DNA of 40,680 nucleotides from Flavobacteriaceae bacterium. Its GTDB lineage: Bacteria > Bacteroidota > Bacteroidia > Flavobacteriales > Flavobacteriaceae. Position numbers and translations under genes: made by a program. Under the pieces are notes generated by a model that was not told the origin of the DNA, searched no databases, and saw only the letters and a program-made list of their open reading frames with translations. This document shows positions 17,431-26,782 of this stretch, in pieces. The first letter of the stretch is position 1, and each line of letters opens with the position of its first letter. The stretch lies in assembly GCA_002719315.1 (NCBI GenBank), contig PBHD01000005.1, forward strand, positions 83,041-123,720, given 5' to 3'.

Positions 17431-18216
17431 GTGAAAATTATTTCTAAATTTCTATTGGTAATATGGAGAATATGGTTTTATTTTTTAACTTCAATTCCAG
17501 TTATTTTACTTTCTCCTATTTGGTTAATTTCTCTTTTCGTTCCCAATGGATATAGTTTTATTTTTTGGTTAGCTAGAAATTTATGGGCCCCATTTGTTTT
17601 GTTTGGATGTGGTTTTTATGTTTCAAAAGTTAACTTTTTTAAAGAACCGAATAAGAATTATATTTTAGTAGCTAATCACACAAGTTATATTGACGTTATG
17701 GTCATGTTTAGAATGTCAAGTACTCCTTTTGTTTTTGTGGGGAAGAAAGAACTAGTTAAAATTCCAATTTTTGGGTTTTTATATAAAAGGGCCGTTATTA
17801 TGGTAGATAGAAGTAGTTCAAAAAGTAGATTTGGAGTCTATGGAAGGGCAGATGAAGTAATTGAAAAAGGTTTTAATTTGTGTATTTTTCCTGAAAAAAA
17901 TTATTTAGATGAGACAGTACTTTTAAACTCTTTTAAACAGGGAGCTTTTAAAATTGCTTTAAAATATAAAATTCCCATTGTCCCTTTAGTTTTTTTAGAT
18001 TGTAAAAGGAAATTTCCTTGGTATACTACGCATGGTTATCCCGGAAGTTTAAGAGTTAAGACATTGGAAACGGTTAGATTAGAAAATCTAAATTTAACAA
18101 TAGATTTATTAAAGAAAAAGGTTTATAAAATGATAAAAAGAGAATTAGAGCTTGATCCTGAAAAAGCATCTTTAAATGCAATTAAAATATGGAAGAAAAT
18201 TAAAAAAATAGATTAA
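17431..18216 (+). CDS. plsC: 1-acyl-sn-glycerol-3-phosphate acyltransferase
   Basis: A 261-aa membrane-bound acyltransferase that converts lysophosphatidate to phosphatidate in phospholipid synthesis. The catalytic NH-x4-D motif is NHTSYID (82-88). Substrate-binding block III reads FPEKNYLDE (153-161), with FPE kept but the usual Gly replaced by Lys; block IV is VPLVFLD. Two N-terminal hydrophobic segments (about 5-35 and 40-62) anchor it. The start is GTG at 17431; no in-frame ATG precedes the first membrane segment. A TACGATATTTGA stretch sits just before the GTG. Its last 4 bases overlap the 3' end of recA on the other strand. Confidence 0.93.
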   Translation: MKIISKFLLVIWRIWFYFLTSIPVILLSPIWLISLFVPNGYSFIFWLARNLWAPFVLFGCGFYVSKVNFFKEPNKNYILVANHTSYIDVMVMFRMSSTPFVFVGKKELVKIPIFGFLYKRAVIMVDRSSSKSRFGVYGRADEVIEKGFNLCIFPEKNYLDETVLLNSFKQGAFKIALKYKIPIVPLVFLDCKRKFPWYTTHGYPGSLRVKTLETVRLENLNLTIDLLKKKVYKMIKRELELDPEKASLNAIKIWKKIKKID

Positions 18217-19220
18217 GCTTCAATTTTATTCAAAGTATTCATTATTTTACTCTCAAGCTCTTCCATTAGGTCTGGATTATCATTAAGAAGAACTTTAACT
18301 CCATCTCTACCTTGACCTAGTTTAGTGTCTCCGTAGCTAAACCAAGAACCACTTTTTTTTATAATTTCGGTTAATACTCCTAAGTCAATTATTTCTCCAA
18401 TTTTTGATATACCCTCTCCATATATAATATCAAATTCTGCAGTTTTAAATGGAGGAGCTACTTTGTTTTTGATAACCTTAATCCTTGTTTTATTACCAAG
18501 AACTTGAGCATTAGCATCTTTAATTTGTGTAGATCTTCTAATATCTATTCTAACTGAAGCGTAAAATTTGAGAGCATTACCACCAGTTGTAGTTTCAGGA
18601 TTTCCAAACATTACTCCAATTTTTTCTCTTAACTGATTTATAAAGAAAACTGTGCAGTTAGTTTTACTAATGGATGCAGTTAGTTTTCTTAGAGCTTGAG
18701 ACATAAGTCTTGCATGAAGACCCATTTTAGAGTCACCCATTTCACCTTCAATTTCACTTTTTGGCGTTAATGCTGCAACTGAATCAATAACTACAATATC
18801 TACTGCTGCAGAACGAATCAGATTATCTGCAATTTCAAGAGCTTGTTCACCATGATCAGGTTGAGAAATAATTAGTTCACCTATATCTATTCCTAATTTT
18901 TCTGCATAAAATCTATCAAAAGCATGTTCAGCATCAATAAAAGCAGCAATACCACCTTTTTTTTGACATTCAGCAATTGCATGTAAAGTTAGAGTTGTTT
19001 TTCCGGAAGCTTCAGGGCCATATATTTCAATTACTCTCCCCTTAGGATACCCTCCCACTCCCAAAGCAAGATCAAGACCAATTGATCCAGAAGGAATGGA
19101 TTCAATTTCTTCTATAGCTTCATCACCTAATTTCATTACCGATCCCTTACCAAAGGTTTTATCAAGTTTATCAAGAGTAATCTGTAAAGCTTTTAACTTT
19201 GAGGCTTTTTGATCGGACAT
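18213..19220 (-). CDS. recA: Recombinase A
   Basis: A 335-aa RecA, which polymerises on single-stranded DNA, pairs it with homologous duplex, and promotes LexA-type self-cleavage. The Walker A motif is GPEASGKT (68-75), and the Walker B region [22 protein letters not shown] and the L2 loop [22 protein letters not shown] are all standard. The C-terminus is short and modestly acidic. The promoter region shows TATTTTAG about 20 bases downstream of a TTG on the minus strand, a loose match to the phylum's consensus; no LexA-type palindrome is obvious. The gene ends inside the last codons of plsC. Confidence 0.99.
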   Translation of the reverse strand: MSDQKASKLKALQITLDKLDKTFGKGSVMKLGDEAIEEIESIPSGSIGLDLALGVGGYPKGRVIEIYGPEASGKTTLTLHAIAECQKKGGIAAFIDAEHAFDRFYAEKLGIDIGELIISQPDHGEQALEIADNLIRSAAVDIVVIDSVAALTPKSEIEGEMGDSKMGLHARLMSQALRKLTASISKTNCTVFFINQLREKIGVMFGNPETTTGGNALKFYASVRIDIRRSTQIKDANAQVLGNKTRIKVIKNKVAPPFKTAEFDIIYGEGISKIGEIIDLGVLTEIIKKSGSWFSYGDTKLGQGRDGVKVLLNDNPDLMEELESKIMNTLNKIEA

Positions 19221-19312
19221 AACTTTATTTTTTTACTAAAATACATTTTATAAATTATCATTACAAGACTATTTGACTTCAATAATTAACAAAATTTTGT
19301 AGGTTTACGTTT

Positions 19313-20632
19313 ATGAAAGTTTTAAAAGTTATATTGTTTTTATTTGTTACGAATCTTTGTGCTCAAGATATACTCTCATTAAAACACAGATCTCAAATAA
19401 TTGATAAGATTATAAAAGAGAGGATAGACAATCTATTACCTGAAATAATGAATAAAGAGGATGTTGATATGTGGATTATAATTGCAAGAGAATATAATGA
19501 GGATCCAATTATTAAAACATTTTTACCTTCAACTTGGTTAAATGCAAGAAGAAGAACAATACTTGTAATCTATAATAATAATAAAGAACTTGAAACTGTT
19601 TCGATTAGTAGATATGATTTTGGCAAAATTTTTAAGTCAATTTGGAACAAAGAAAAGTTACCTAACCAATGGAAAGCTCTTTCTAATTATATAATCAAAA
19701 AAAATCCTAATAAAATAGCCATAAATATTTCTGAAAATTATGCTTTAGCTGATGGATTGGTTAAGACAGATTATGAGGGGTTATTAAAATTTCTTCCCGA
19801 TAGGTATATTAAAAAATTAGTTTCCTCAGAACCAATTGCTGTTTCTTGGATTGAACAAAGATCTCCAAGCGAAATGAATATTTATAGTCAACTAGTTGAA
19901 ATTACACATAATATAATAAAAGAAGCATTCTCTACTAAAGTTATTACACCTGGAATTACTTCAACTGATGATGTAGTTTGGTGGCTAAGACAGAAAGTTT
20001 CAAGTTTAGGTTTGTCCACCTGGTTTCATCCTACTGTAGACGTTCAAAGAAAAGATAATAGTGATTTATATTCTTTTGACTCAAAATCTAAATATGATAT
20101 AATTTATCCAGGGGATTTAGTTCATTGTGATTTTGGAATTAGTTATTTAAGATTAAATACAGATTGTCAACAGTTAGCTTATGTTTTAAAACCCAATGAA
20201 AAAGATGCCCCGATTGAATTAAAAGAAGCTTTTGAAAAAGGTAATAGAGTTCAAGATTTATTGACTGATAGTTTTGAAAAGGGCAGATCTGGAAATTATA
20301 TATTAAAAAAAGCTCTTGATCTTGGATTTAAAGAAGGCCTTAGACCTCAAATTTATACTCACCCCCTTGGTCTATTTGGCCATTCTGCTGGAACAACAAT
20401 TGGAATGTGGGATTCACAGCAGGGTGTAAAAGGATCAGGAGAATACTTGCTAAATTTTAATACAGCATATGCAATTGAGTTAAACACTAGGGTTTACATA
20501 AAATCCTGGAAAAAAGATGTAAGGATTATGCTCGAGGAAGCGGGCTATTATGATGAGCAAGGATTTAGATATATTAATGGAAGACAAAATAAATTAATTT
20601 TAATTGGAGAAAAAACAGGTAACATTCACTAA
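19313..20632 (+). CDS. Secreted M24 family metallopeptidase (Xaa-Pro aminopeptidase-like)
   Basis: A 439-aa protein with a signal peptide (residues 1-17, ending NLCAQ), so it should act in the periplasm or be exported. An N-terminal creatinase-like domain precedes a pita-bread M24 domain. Likely metal ligands are D273 (HCDFG), D284 (NTDCQQ), H357 (HPLGLFGH), E389 (AIELN) and E408 (MLEEAG), so the set of five looks complete. Close relatives include proline aminopeptidases and dipeptidases; the exact substrate is unknown. It is divergent from recA across 92 bases, with a TTTGAC and a TAGGTTTA close to the ATG. It is followed by trhO, which has its own promoter-like box. Confidence 0.88.
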   Translation: MKVLKVILFLFVTNLCAQDILSLKHRSQIIDKIIKERIDNLLPEIMNKEDVDMWIIIAREYNEDPIIKTFLPSTWLNARRRTILVIYNNNKELETVSISRYDFGKIFKSIWNKEKLPNQWKALSNYIIKKNPNKIAINISENYALADGLVKTDYEGLLKFLPDRYIKKLVSSEPIAVSWIEQRSPSEMNIYSQLVEITHNIIKEAFSTKVITPGITSTDDVVWWLRQKVSSLGLSTWFHPTVDVQRKDNSDLYSFDSKSKYDIIYPGDLVHCDFGISYLRLNTDCQQLAYVLKPNEKDAPIELKEAFEKGNRVQDLLTDSFEKGRSGNYILKKALDLGFKEGLRPQIYTHPLGLFGHSAGTTIGMWDSQQGVKGSGEYLLNFNTAYAIELNTRVYIKSWKKDVRIMLEEAGYYDEQGFRYINGRQNKLILIGEKTGNIH

Positions 20633-20669
20633 CCTGAATTAAAGTGTATAATTGACATTTAATCTTTTG

Positions 20670-20677
20670 TATTTTTG
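20670..20677 (+). promoter_or_regulatory. -7 promoter box upstream of trhO
   Basis: TATTTTTG matches TAnnTTTG exactly, 14 bases before the trhO ATG. An ATTGACA lies 15 bases further upstream, slightly closer than the usual -33 spacing. It would drive trhO-gldH and the penicillin-binding protein gene. Confidence 0.5.
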
Positions 20678-20691
20678 AATTATTTTAAAAA

Positions 20692-21729
20692 ATGAAATTG
20701 TATAATAAGTATAGCGCAAAAGAAAATGCAGAATTAATTAAAAAGGCTGGAGATAAAAGACTTACATTATCTTTTTATAAGTATGTAGTAATTAAAAATC
20801 CTAAATTATTCAGAGATTATCTTTTTTTAAATTGGCAACCATTAGACGTTTTTGGAAGAATATACGTATCCTTCGAAGGAATTAATGCTCAATTATCACT
20901 TCCTTCAAAAAAATTAAATGAATTTAAATCTCAATTAGATGAAATAAGCTTTTTAAAAAATATTAGATTGAATATTGCTATAGAAAGTGATGATTTCTCA
21001 TTTTTAAAGCTAAAAATAAAAGTAAAATCTAAAATAGTTTCAGATGGATTAAATGATAACTTATTTGATATAACTGACCCAGGAAAACATCTAGATGCAA
21101 AGAAATTTAATCTAATGTTAAACAAGAAGGAAACTGTTTGCATTGATATGAGAAATCATTATGAAAGTGAAATTGGACATTTTAAAAATGCAATTCTTCC
21201 GAATGTTGATACATTTAAAGAATCATTACATGTTGTTGAAAAAAGATATTCTAAGTATAAAAAAAACAAGAATATTGTTTTGTATTGTACAGGTGGAATT
21301 AGATGTGAAAAAGCAAGTGCTTTTTTAAAACATAAAGGATATAGTAATGTTTTTCAACTTGAAGGAGGAATTATTGAATATACAAATCAGGTAAAGAAAG
21401 AAGGTATTGAAAATAAATTTATTGGAAAAAACTTTGTTTTTGACCAAAGAAAAGCTGAAAGAATATCTAAACATATTATTTCAAAATGTCATCAATGTGG
21501 AGAAAAATCTGATTCTCATACAAATTGTGCAAATGAAGCTTGTCACCTTTTGTTTATTCAATGTGAAAGATGTGCAACAAAAATGAAAAATTGTTGTTCT
21601 AATGAATGTATTAAAATAATTTCATTATCAGACCAAGAAAGAAAAGAACTAAGAAAAGGAAAGAAAAACAGTAATAAAATTTTTAAAAAAGGGAGGTCTC
21701 CTGTTTTAAAGTTTAAACAGCAATTATAA
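20692..21729 (+). CDS. trhO: Oxygen-dependent tRNA uridine-34 hydroxylase (rhodanese family, YceA)
   Basis: A 345-aa protein with the TrhO architecture. An N-terminal acylphosphatase-like domain (about 25-115, containing GRIYVSFEGINAQLSL) precedes a rhodanese domain (about 140-230) with the active-site Cys 199 in YCTGGIRCEKAS. A C-terminal cysteine-rich zinc-binding region (about 258-303, CHQCGEKSDSHTNC and CERCATKMKNCC) follows. TrhO forms 5-hydroxyuridine at the wobble position of certain tRNAs using oxygen. It ends in a basic tail. It is 10 bases upstream of gldH, so the two are likely cotranscribed though not obviously linked in function. Confidence 0.93.
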   Translation: MKLYNKYSAKENAELIKKAGDKRLTLSFYKYVVIKNPKLFRDYLFLNWQPLDVFGRIYVSFEGINAQLSLPSKKLNEFKSQLDEISFLKNIRLNIAIESDDFSFLKLKIKVKSKIVSDGLNDNLFDITDPGKHLDAKKFNLMLNKKETVCIDMRNHYESEIGHFKNAILPNVDTFKESLHVVEKRYSKYKKNKNIVLYCTGGIRCEKASAFLKHKGYSNVFQLEGGIIEYTNQVKKEGIENKFIGKNFVFDQRKAERISKHIISKCHQCGEKSDSHTNCANEACHLLFIQCERCATKMKNCCSNECIKIISLSDQERKELRKGKKNSNKIFKKGRSPVLKFKQQL

Positions 21730-21739
21730 CTATAATCGA

Positions 21740-22228
21740 ATGAAAATAAAGATATTATTCGTATTTATTTTTACAGTTATATTTTTAGGATGTAATGATA
21801 ATATTATATATAGAGAATTCATTAATCTTGGTAATTCATGGTCATTAAATAAAAAAGCTAGATTTACAATAGACAAGACTTTTTTTAATATTGACAATGA
21901 ATACGATATTTATATTCATCTTAGAAATAATAATGAATATCAATACAATAATATTTTTCTAATTGGAAGTATTAAGGATTCTATTAATATTATAGAAAAA
22001 GATACTCTGGAATACACAATGGCCGATTCTGAAGGGAGATGGCTTGGGAAAGGTTTTTTGAGTTTAAAAGAAAGTAAATTGTGGTGGAAAAGTAATTTTA
22101 GGTTTCCAGAAGTAAACACATTAACTTTTGAAATTCAACAAGCAACTCGTAAAAATGGCAGCCAATATCAAGATAAAGAATTAAAAGGCATTATAGATAT
22201 TGGGGTATCTTTAGAAATATCTAAATAA
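21740..22228 (+). CDS. gldH: Gliding motility lipoprotein GldH
   Basis: A 162-aa lipoprotein, lipobox IFLGC with acylated Cys 18. The family-specific segments are YDIYIHLRNNNEYQYNNIFL (about 54-73), DTLEYTMADSEGRWLGKGF, and EIQQATRKNGSQ followed by GIIDIGVSLEI near the end. GldH is required for gliding and efficient type IX secretion in Flavobacterium johnsoniae; its molecular role is unclear. The gene lies directly upstream of a class A penicillin-binding protein (9-base gap), an order I recall as common in flavobacteria. With sprE at 4416 this is the second T9SS/gliding gene of the window. Confidence 0.92.
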   Translation: MKIKILFVFIFTVIFLGCNDNIIYREFINLGNSWSLNKKARFTIDKTFFNIDNEYDIYIHLRNNNEYQYNNIFLIGSIKDSINIIEKDTLEYTMADSEGRWLGKGFLSLKESKLWWKSNFRFPEVNTLTFEIQQATRKNGSQYQDKELKGIIDIGVSLEISK

Positions 22229-22237
22229 ATTCTATTT

Positions 22238-24568
22238 ATGAAGAATAAAAGAGAAAAAAAAAATATATCAAAGTATATTTATTTTATTAGATCTTTTTGG
22301 TTATTATTTTTTTCAGGATTATTTTTTTTAGTAATAATTTTTTCTTCTGCCGCTCTTGGATATTTAGGAGATATGCCTGATTTACAACAACTAGAAAACC
22401 CTAAGACAAATTTAGCAACTCAAATTATTTCAAGTGATGGAATAGTTTTAGGCAAATACTATTATAATGACAATAGAACACCTTTAGATTTTGATCAGTT
22501 ACCACCAAGTATGGTAGATGCTCTAATTGCAACAGAAGATGAAAGGTATTATAATCATTCAGGAATTGATTGGATTGGGACCCTGAGAGCTATTTTTTAT
22601 TTTGGAAAAAGAGGAGGGGCTAGTACCATTTCACAACAATTAGCTAGACAATTATTTGTTGGAGTTAGGTCTAGAAATATTGTTAAAGCTATAATTCAAA
22701 AAGTAAAAGAATGGGTATTAGCAGTTCAATTAGAGAGAAGGTACACAAAAAAAGAAATAATTGAAATGTACTTGAACATATATGATTTTGGATATAATGC
22801 AGATGGTGTTCAATCTGCCTCAAAAATATTTTTTAATAAAAAACCAAAAGATCTGAAAATTGAGGAGTCAGCAATTTTAATTGGGATGCTTCAAAATTCA
22901 TCATTATATAACCCAGTTAGAAGACCAGAATTAGTTATCAAAAGAAGAAATATCGTTTTTAGACAAATGCTAAGAAATAAATTAATTAATGAAAGAGTAT
23001 ATGATTCATTAAAAATGATTCCCTTAAAAATCGATTTTTCTCCTGAATCTCATAGAGAAGGTTTAGCTACATATTTTAGGGCATATCTTCAAGAGTTTAT
23101 GAGATCGTGGATTAAAAATAATCCTAAGTTAGATGGGTCCAATTATAATATATATAGAGATGGTCTTAGAATATATACAACAATTGATTCTAGGATGCAA
23201 GATTTAGCCGAAAAAGCTGTTTCTAAGCATATGAAAAACTTACAAAAGGAATTTTTTATACAACAAAAAATACCAGAAAATGAAAACCCTACAGCACCTT
23301 TTTTAAATCTCACTGAAGGAGAAATTGATACCTTATTATTAAGGTCAGCTTATAGATCTGAAAGATGGAGAAAAATGAAAAAAACTGGTATAGATGATAG
23401 TTTGATTCTAAAAAGTTTTAGTAAAGAAGTACCAATGAAAGTTTTTAGCTGGGATGGCGAAATTGATACAATAATGAAACCAATTGATTCAATTAGATAT
23501 TATAAGCATTTTTTAAGGTCTTCGTTAATGTCTATTGAACCTATGTCAGGGCATGTAAAAGCTTGGGTAGGAGGCTATAATTATAAACATTTTCAGTATG
23601 ATCAGGTAAAGCAAGGAAGAAGACAAATTGGATCTACATTTAAACCTTTTTTATATGCGACAGCTATTGATCAATTAAAACTTTCTCCATGTGATTCATT
23701 ACCAGATGCCCTATATTGTATTGAAACAAATAGATTTGAAAATACAGAAGCTTGGTGTCCTAAAAATTCTGGTGATAGATATGGAAGAATTAGAACATTA
23801 AAAAACGCCTTAGCTAATTCAGTTAACACTATTAGTGCAAGGCTGATGGATCAGGTTGGTCCAAGGCCTGTAATTGATTTAGTTCAAAAAATGGGTGTAA
23901 CTTCATATCTTCCAGCAGTTCCCTCTATTGCTTTAGGAACCCCAGATATTAGTCTCTTTGAAATGGTTGGAGCATATAGTGTATTTGCAAATAGAGGTAT
24001 TTATGTTAAACCTGTTATGATTACTAGAATAGAAGATAAAAACGGACTAGCTTTATTTGAGGTAATACCTGAGACTAAGGATGTACTTAGTGAAGAAATA
24101 GCTTATGTAACATTAAAATTGATGCAAGGAGTAACAAAACACGGTTCGGGAGCTAGATTAAGGCATGCTGGTTTGGAAAAAACAAATTATGTTTATGATA
24201 AAGTTATAACAGATTATCCATATATTTTTGAAAATCCTATAGCTGGAAAAACAGGTACAACTCAAAACCAAAGTGATGGATGGTTTATGGGAATGGTTCC
24301 AAATTTAGTTACTGGTGTATGGGTTGGAGGTGAAGATAGATCAATTCATTTTGAGAAAATTGCTTTTGGTCAAGGAGCTACTATGGCCCTACCAATTTGG
24401 GCTATTTATATGAAATCATTATATGAAAATACTGAATTGGGAGTCTCTTCTGAGGACTTTTTAGAACCAGAAATCATGTCGATCCCAGTTGAGTGTGATG
24501 AATATGATCAAAATTCTTCAAAAATAAAGGCAAAACCAAAAGCAGATCTCAAGGCATTGGGATTTTAG
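22238..24568 (+). CDS. Class A penicillin-binding protein (PBP1A-type)
   Basis: A 776-aa bifunctional peptidoglycan synthase anchored by one membrane helix (about 20-45). The glycosyltransferase domain has the catalytic Glu at E100 in TEDERYYNHSGID and the GASTISQQLARQLF motif (127-140). The transpeptidase domain has the acylated Ser 466 in STFK, SVN (528-530) and KTGTT (671-675). It polymerises and cross-links glycan strands in the periplasm and is the target of beta-lactams. All catalytic residues are present. Gene order gldH-pbp suggests cotranscription. About 80 AT-rich bases follow before the convergent GNAT gene. Confidence 0.96.
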   Translation: MKNKREKKNISKYIYFIRSFWLLFFSGLFFLVIIFSSAALGYLGDMPDLQQLENPKTNLATQIISSDGIVLGKYYYNDNRTPLDFDQLPPSMVDALIATEDERYYNHSGIDWIGTLRAIFYFGKRGGASTISQQLARQLFVGVRSRNIVKAIIQKVKEWVLAVQLERRYTKKEIIEMYLNIYDFGYNADGVQSASKIFFNKKPKDLKIEESAILIGMLQNSSLYNPVRRPELVIKRRNIVFRQMLRNKLINERVYDSLKMIPLKIDFSPESHREGLATYFRAYLQEFMRSWIKNNPKLDGSNYNIYRDGLRIYTTIDSRMQDLAEKAVSKHMKNLQKEFFIQQKIPENENPTAPFLNLTEGEIDTLLLRSAYRSERWRKMKKTGIDDSLILKSFSKEVPMKVFSWDGEIDTIMKPIDSIRYYKHFLRSSLMSIEPMSGHVKAWVGGYNYKHFQYDQVKQGRRQIGSTFKPFLYATAIDQLKLSPCDSLPDALYCIETNRFENTEAWCPKNSGDRYGRIRTLKNALANSVNTISARLMDQVGPRPVIDLVQKMGVTSYLPAVPSIALGTPDISLFEMVGAYSVFANRGIYVKPVMITRIEDKNGLALFEVIPETKDVLSEEIAYVTLKLMQGVTKHGSGARLRHAGLEKTNYVYDKVITDYPYIFENPIAGKTGTTQNQSDGWFMGMVPNLVTGVWVGGEDRSIHFEKIAFGQGATMALPIWAIYMKSLYENTELGVSSEDFLEPEIMSIPVECDEYDQNSSKIKAKPKADLKALGF

Positions 24569-24647
24569 TTTAAGTTAATATAAAGTTTCTTATATATTTA
24601 AATAAAAAAATTAGGTTTAGATATTTAAAATAATGAATTTAAATAAG

Positions 24648-25148
24648 TTATAATATTTTTTCAAGGCAATAAAAAGGGTAAATACTTTGATTAGGAAAAT
24701 ATATATCTTCTATTTTAAGATAACCTCTTTTTTTATAAAAGTTAATATTTCTTTTGTTTTTACTAAATGTGTCTAATCTAATTGATTTATAGTCTTTTTT
24801 TAATGCATTTTCTTCAATAAAATCCATTAATTTAATTCCATATCCTTTTCCTTGGTATTTAGGATCAACAGCTAATCTGTGAACATATATGTTTTTTTTG
24901 TTTTCAGTGATCCATTTAACCTTTTTATAAACACTATTTTGATTTATTGATCTCGTGACACAACCAATAATTCTTTTATTACTATGAATAATATAAAGGT
25001 TACTATTTTTAATATCGTCATAAAAAATTTCTTTTGAAGGATAATCTTTATTCCATTGAAAAATTTTATTATCAATCATATGATTGGTGCATTTTTTAAT
25101 TATATTGAGAATATAAGGAAGATCGCTAAAAGTTGCTTTTCTAATCAT
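24648..25148 (-). CDS. GNAT family N-acetyltransferase
   Basis: A 166-aa acetyl-CoA-dependent acetyltransferase. The acetyl-CoA binding signature is in VHRLAVDPKYQGKGYGIKLM (about 108-127; the Q/R-x-x-G-x-G/A element is QGKGYG), and the later SIRLDTFSKNKRNINFYKKRGY segment completes the fold. The substrate cannot be deduced; small cytoplasmic GNATs act on amines, amino acids or protein N-termini. It is divergent from the LpxR-like gene, whose probable start lies only 12 bases away. Confidence 0.88.
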   Translation of the reverse strand: MIRKATFSDLPYILNIIKKCTNHMIDNKIFQWNKDYPSKEIFYDDIKNSNLYIIHSNKRIIGCVTRSINQNSVYKKVKWITENKKNIYVHRLAVDPKYQGKGYGIKLMDFIEENALKKDYKSIRLDTFSKNKRNINFYKKRGYLKIEDIYFPNQSIYPFYCLEKIL

Positions 25149-25160
25149 ATTTCATATAAT

Positions 25161-26105
25161 TTGAATTTTAAAAATAAAAATATTAAACCTTCTAATATTA
25201 GATTTATTCAATTTCTTTTATTAATATTTTTTCTATTTTTTAATTGTTTTCATTTATTATCACAAAATTATTTTTCGCTAAAAGTAGACAATGATTTATT
25301 TTTTGGTACTGACAGGTATTATACTAGTGGAATTTTTCTTAATTATGGAAATCTAATATCTATTGACAGTTTAATTTCTAATAAAAAAATTACGACTAAG
25401 CATTATACTATAGGCCAAAAAATTAATGCACCTTCTTTAAGATATACAGAAGATCTTGATAAAATTGACTATCCCTATAATGGATGGTTATTTTTTGAAT
25501 ATAATAAGAAAACCTTTTATTCAAATTTTAATGGTTATTCCATTGGTTTTCAAGCAGGTACAACTGGGGATTACGAATCATTATCTAAACCAATGCAAAA
25601 TTTATATCATAAGTATATATTAGATTTACCTGAACTACCATGGACAGGGCATCAGCCCCAATCACTTCATATCAATTTTTTTTCAAAGTATTACAGTAGA
25701 ATAATGATATTTAATCGAGCCGTTCTTTTAAATCAATCTGAAATTTATTTTGGGACTTATGAGTCTTTTTTTGGAACAAGGTTCGGGCTTCAATTTGGAA
25801 ATCTCAATTATCATGCATTTTTTAACAAATTCTATTTAAATCCTAATAATACTTTTTCATTTTATTTAGGCAATAAAATTGAGTATGGTTTTCACAGATA
25901 CGAATTTTCGGGAAGCTTATTTAGAAATAATTCTTTATTTAAATACGATTATTTGAAATTGATTAATAAAATAGAAATCGGTATATTATATAATATCAAT
26001 AATTGGCAACTTGCTGCTATTGTTAACTCAAGAAATAAGGATTTTAAAGCTCAAAGGTACAATAGGCACACTTATTTAACATTAAATATTTCAAAGACTT
26101 TTTGA
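25161..26105 (+). CDS. LpxR-like outer-membrane lipid A deacylase family protein
   Basis: A beta-barrel outer-membrane protein of about 314 aa. After a signal segment ending in HLLSQ the mature part begins with the LpxR hallmark DNDLFFGTDRYYTSG, in which Asn-Asp would correspond to active-site residues. It continues with PYNGWLFFEYNKK and a series of amphipathic strands ending in a terminal Phe, as in many barrels. LpxR of Salmonella removes the 3'-acyloxyacyl chain of lipid A; activity here is inferred. The frame is open up to an ATG at 25056 inside the divergent GNAT gene. I prefer the TTG at 25161, which gives a compact signal peptide and avoids the overlap. Confidence 0.8.
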   Translation: MNFKNKNIKPSNIRFIQFLLLIFFLFFNCFHLLSQNYFSLKVDNDLFFGTDRYYTSGIFLNYGNLISIDSLISNKKITTKHYTIGQKINAPSLRYTEDLDKIDYPYNGWLFFEYNKKTFYSNFNGYSIGFQAGTTGDYESLSKPMQNLYHKYILDLPELPWTGHQPQSLHINFFSKYYSRIMIFNRAVLLNQSEIYFGTYESFFGTRFGLQFGNLNYHAFFNKFYLNPNNTFSFYLGNKIEYGFHRYEFSGSLFRNNSLFKYDYLKLINKIEIGILYNINNWQLAAIVNSRNKDFKAQRYNRHTYLTLNISKTF

Positions 26106-26106
26106 T

Positions 26107-26739
26107 CTATTTGTTAATTATTGTAGTTTTAAAAATTTTTAACTTTAAAGACAGCATAAACCCTTTATATTTTTCCTGTTTTATTTCTTTATCTATATTG
26201 TTTACTTTAGAAAATTTGTATTTAATATCTAATGAAATTATTTTCCAAATTAAATATTCATAACTTATGAAAAATCCCAAGTTATTTTTGTATTCATTTA
26301 AATTATATTCTCCTTTTAAATTTTCGTCGTAAAAAGTAGCTTTATTTATAATATTGTAATTAATTCCCATAGAAAATTTACTTTTTTTGGTTGGAACTAG
26401 TTTTATACCAAGAGGTATAGTGTTATATTCAATTAAATCTCTAAGGTTTTCATTGTTTATGTAAAAATATTTTACAGGAAAATGATATAATCCCGTTTTT
26501 ACTCCAAATGTTTTAGAGATATTAAATTCAACCTCTAAATTCCCTCCAAAATTTATTATAGGTTTCGTTTTTTCGTTTTTATTCATTAAAAAGAGATTAC
26601 CACCAAGAAATACCTCAAGTTTACTATAATAATTATCTAAACTGGGACCTTTATTATATTGCTGTATGAGTAATTCCCCAGATTGTGAAAACAAATAATT
26701 TGAATTAAATAAAAAAACAATTAGCACTAAATTTTTCAT
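26107..26739 (-). CDS. Unknown outer-membrane beta-barrel-like protein
   Basis: A 210-aa protein with a signal peptide (residues 1-18, ending YLFSQ) and alternating hydrophobic/polar strands separated by short turns, for example FGVKTGLYHFPVKYF, PLGIKLVPTK, FFISYEYLIWK and ISLDIKYKFSK. This is the look of a small 8- to 10-stranded outer-membrane barrel. I recognise no family motif. Its end abuts the LpxR-like gene (1 base apart, convergent). Upstream it diverges from the recombinase gene, and a perfect 29-bp palindrome lies between the two. Regulation by whatever binds that palindrome is a reasonable guess. Confidence 0.7.
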   Translation of the reverse strand: MKNLVLIVFLFNSNYLFSQSGELLIQQYNKGPSLDNYYSKLEVFLGGNLFLMNKNEKTKPIINFGGNLEVEFNISKTFGVKTGLYHFPVKYFYINNENLRDLIEYNTIPLGIKLVPTKKSKFSMGINYNIINKATFYDENLKGEYNLNEYKNNLGFFISYEYLIWKIISLDIKYKFSKVNNIDKEIKQEKYKGFMLSLKLKIFKTTIINK

Positions 26740-26746
26740 AATTTTA

Positions 26747-26754
26747 TAAAGGTA
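26747..26754 (-). promoter_or_regulatory. -7-like box upstream of the small barrel gene
   Basis: On the minus strand this reads TACCTTTA, one mismatch from TAnnTTTG, seven bases before the ATG at 26739. Its inner edge is 43 bases from the centre of the palindrome at 26797. Confidence 0.3.
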
Positions 26755-26782
26755 ATTATTATATTTTAAGGATATTTTTTAT

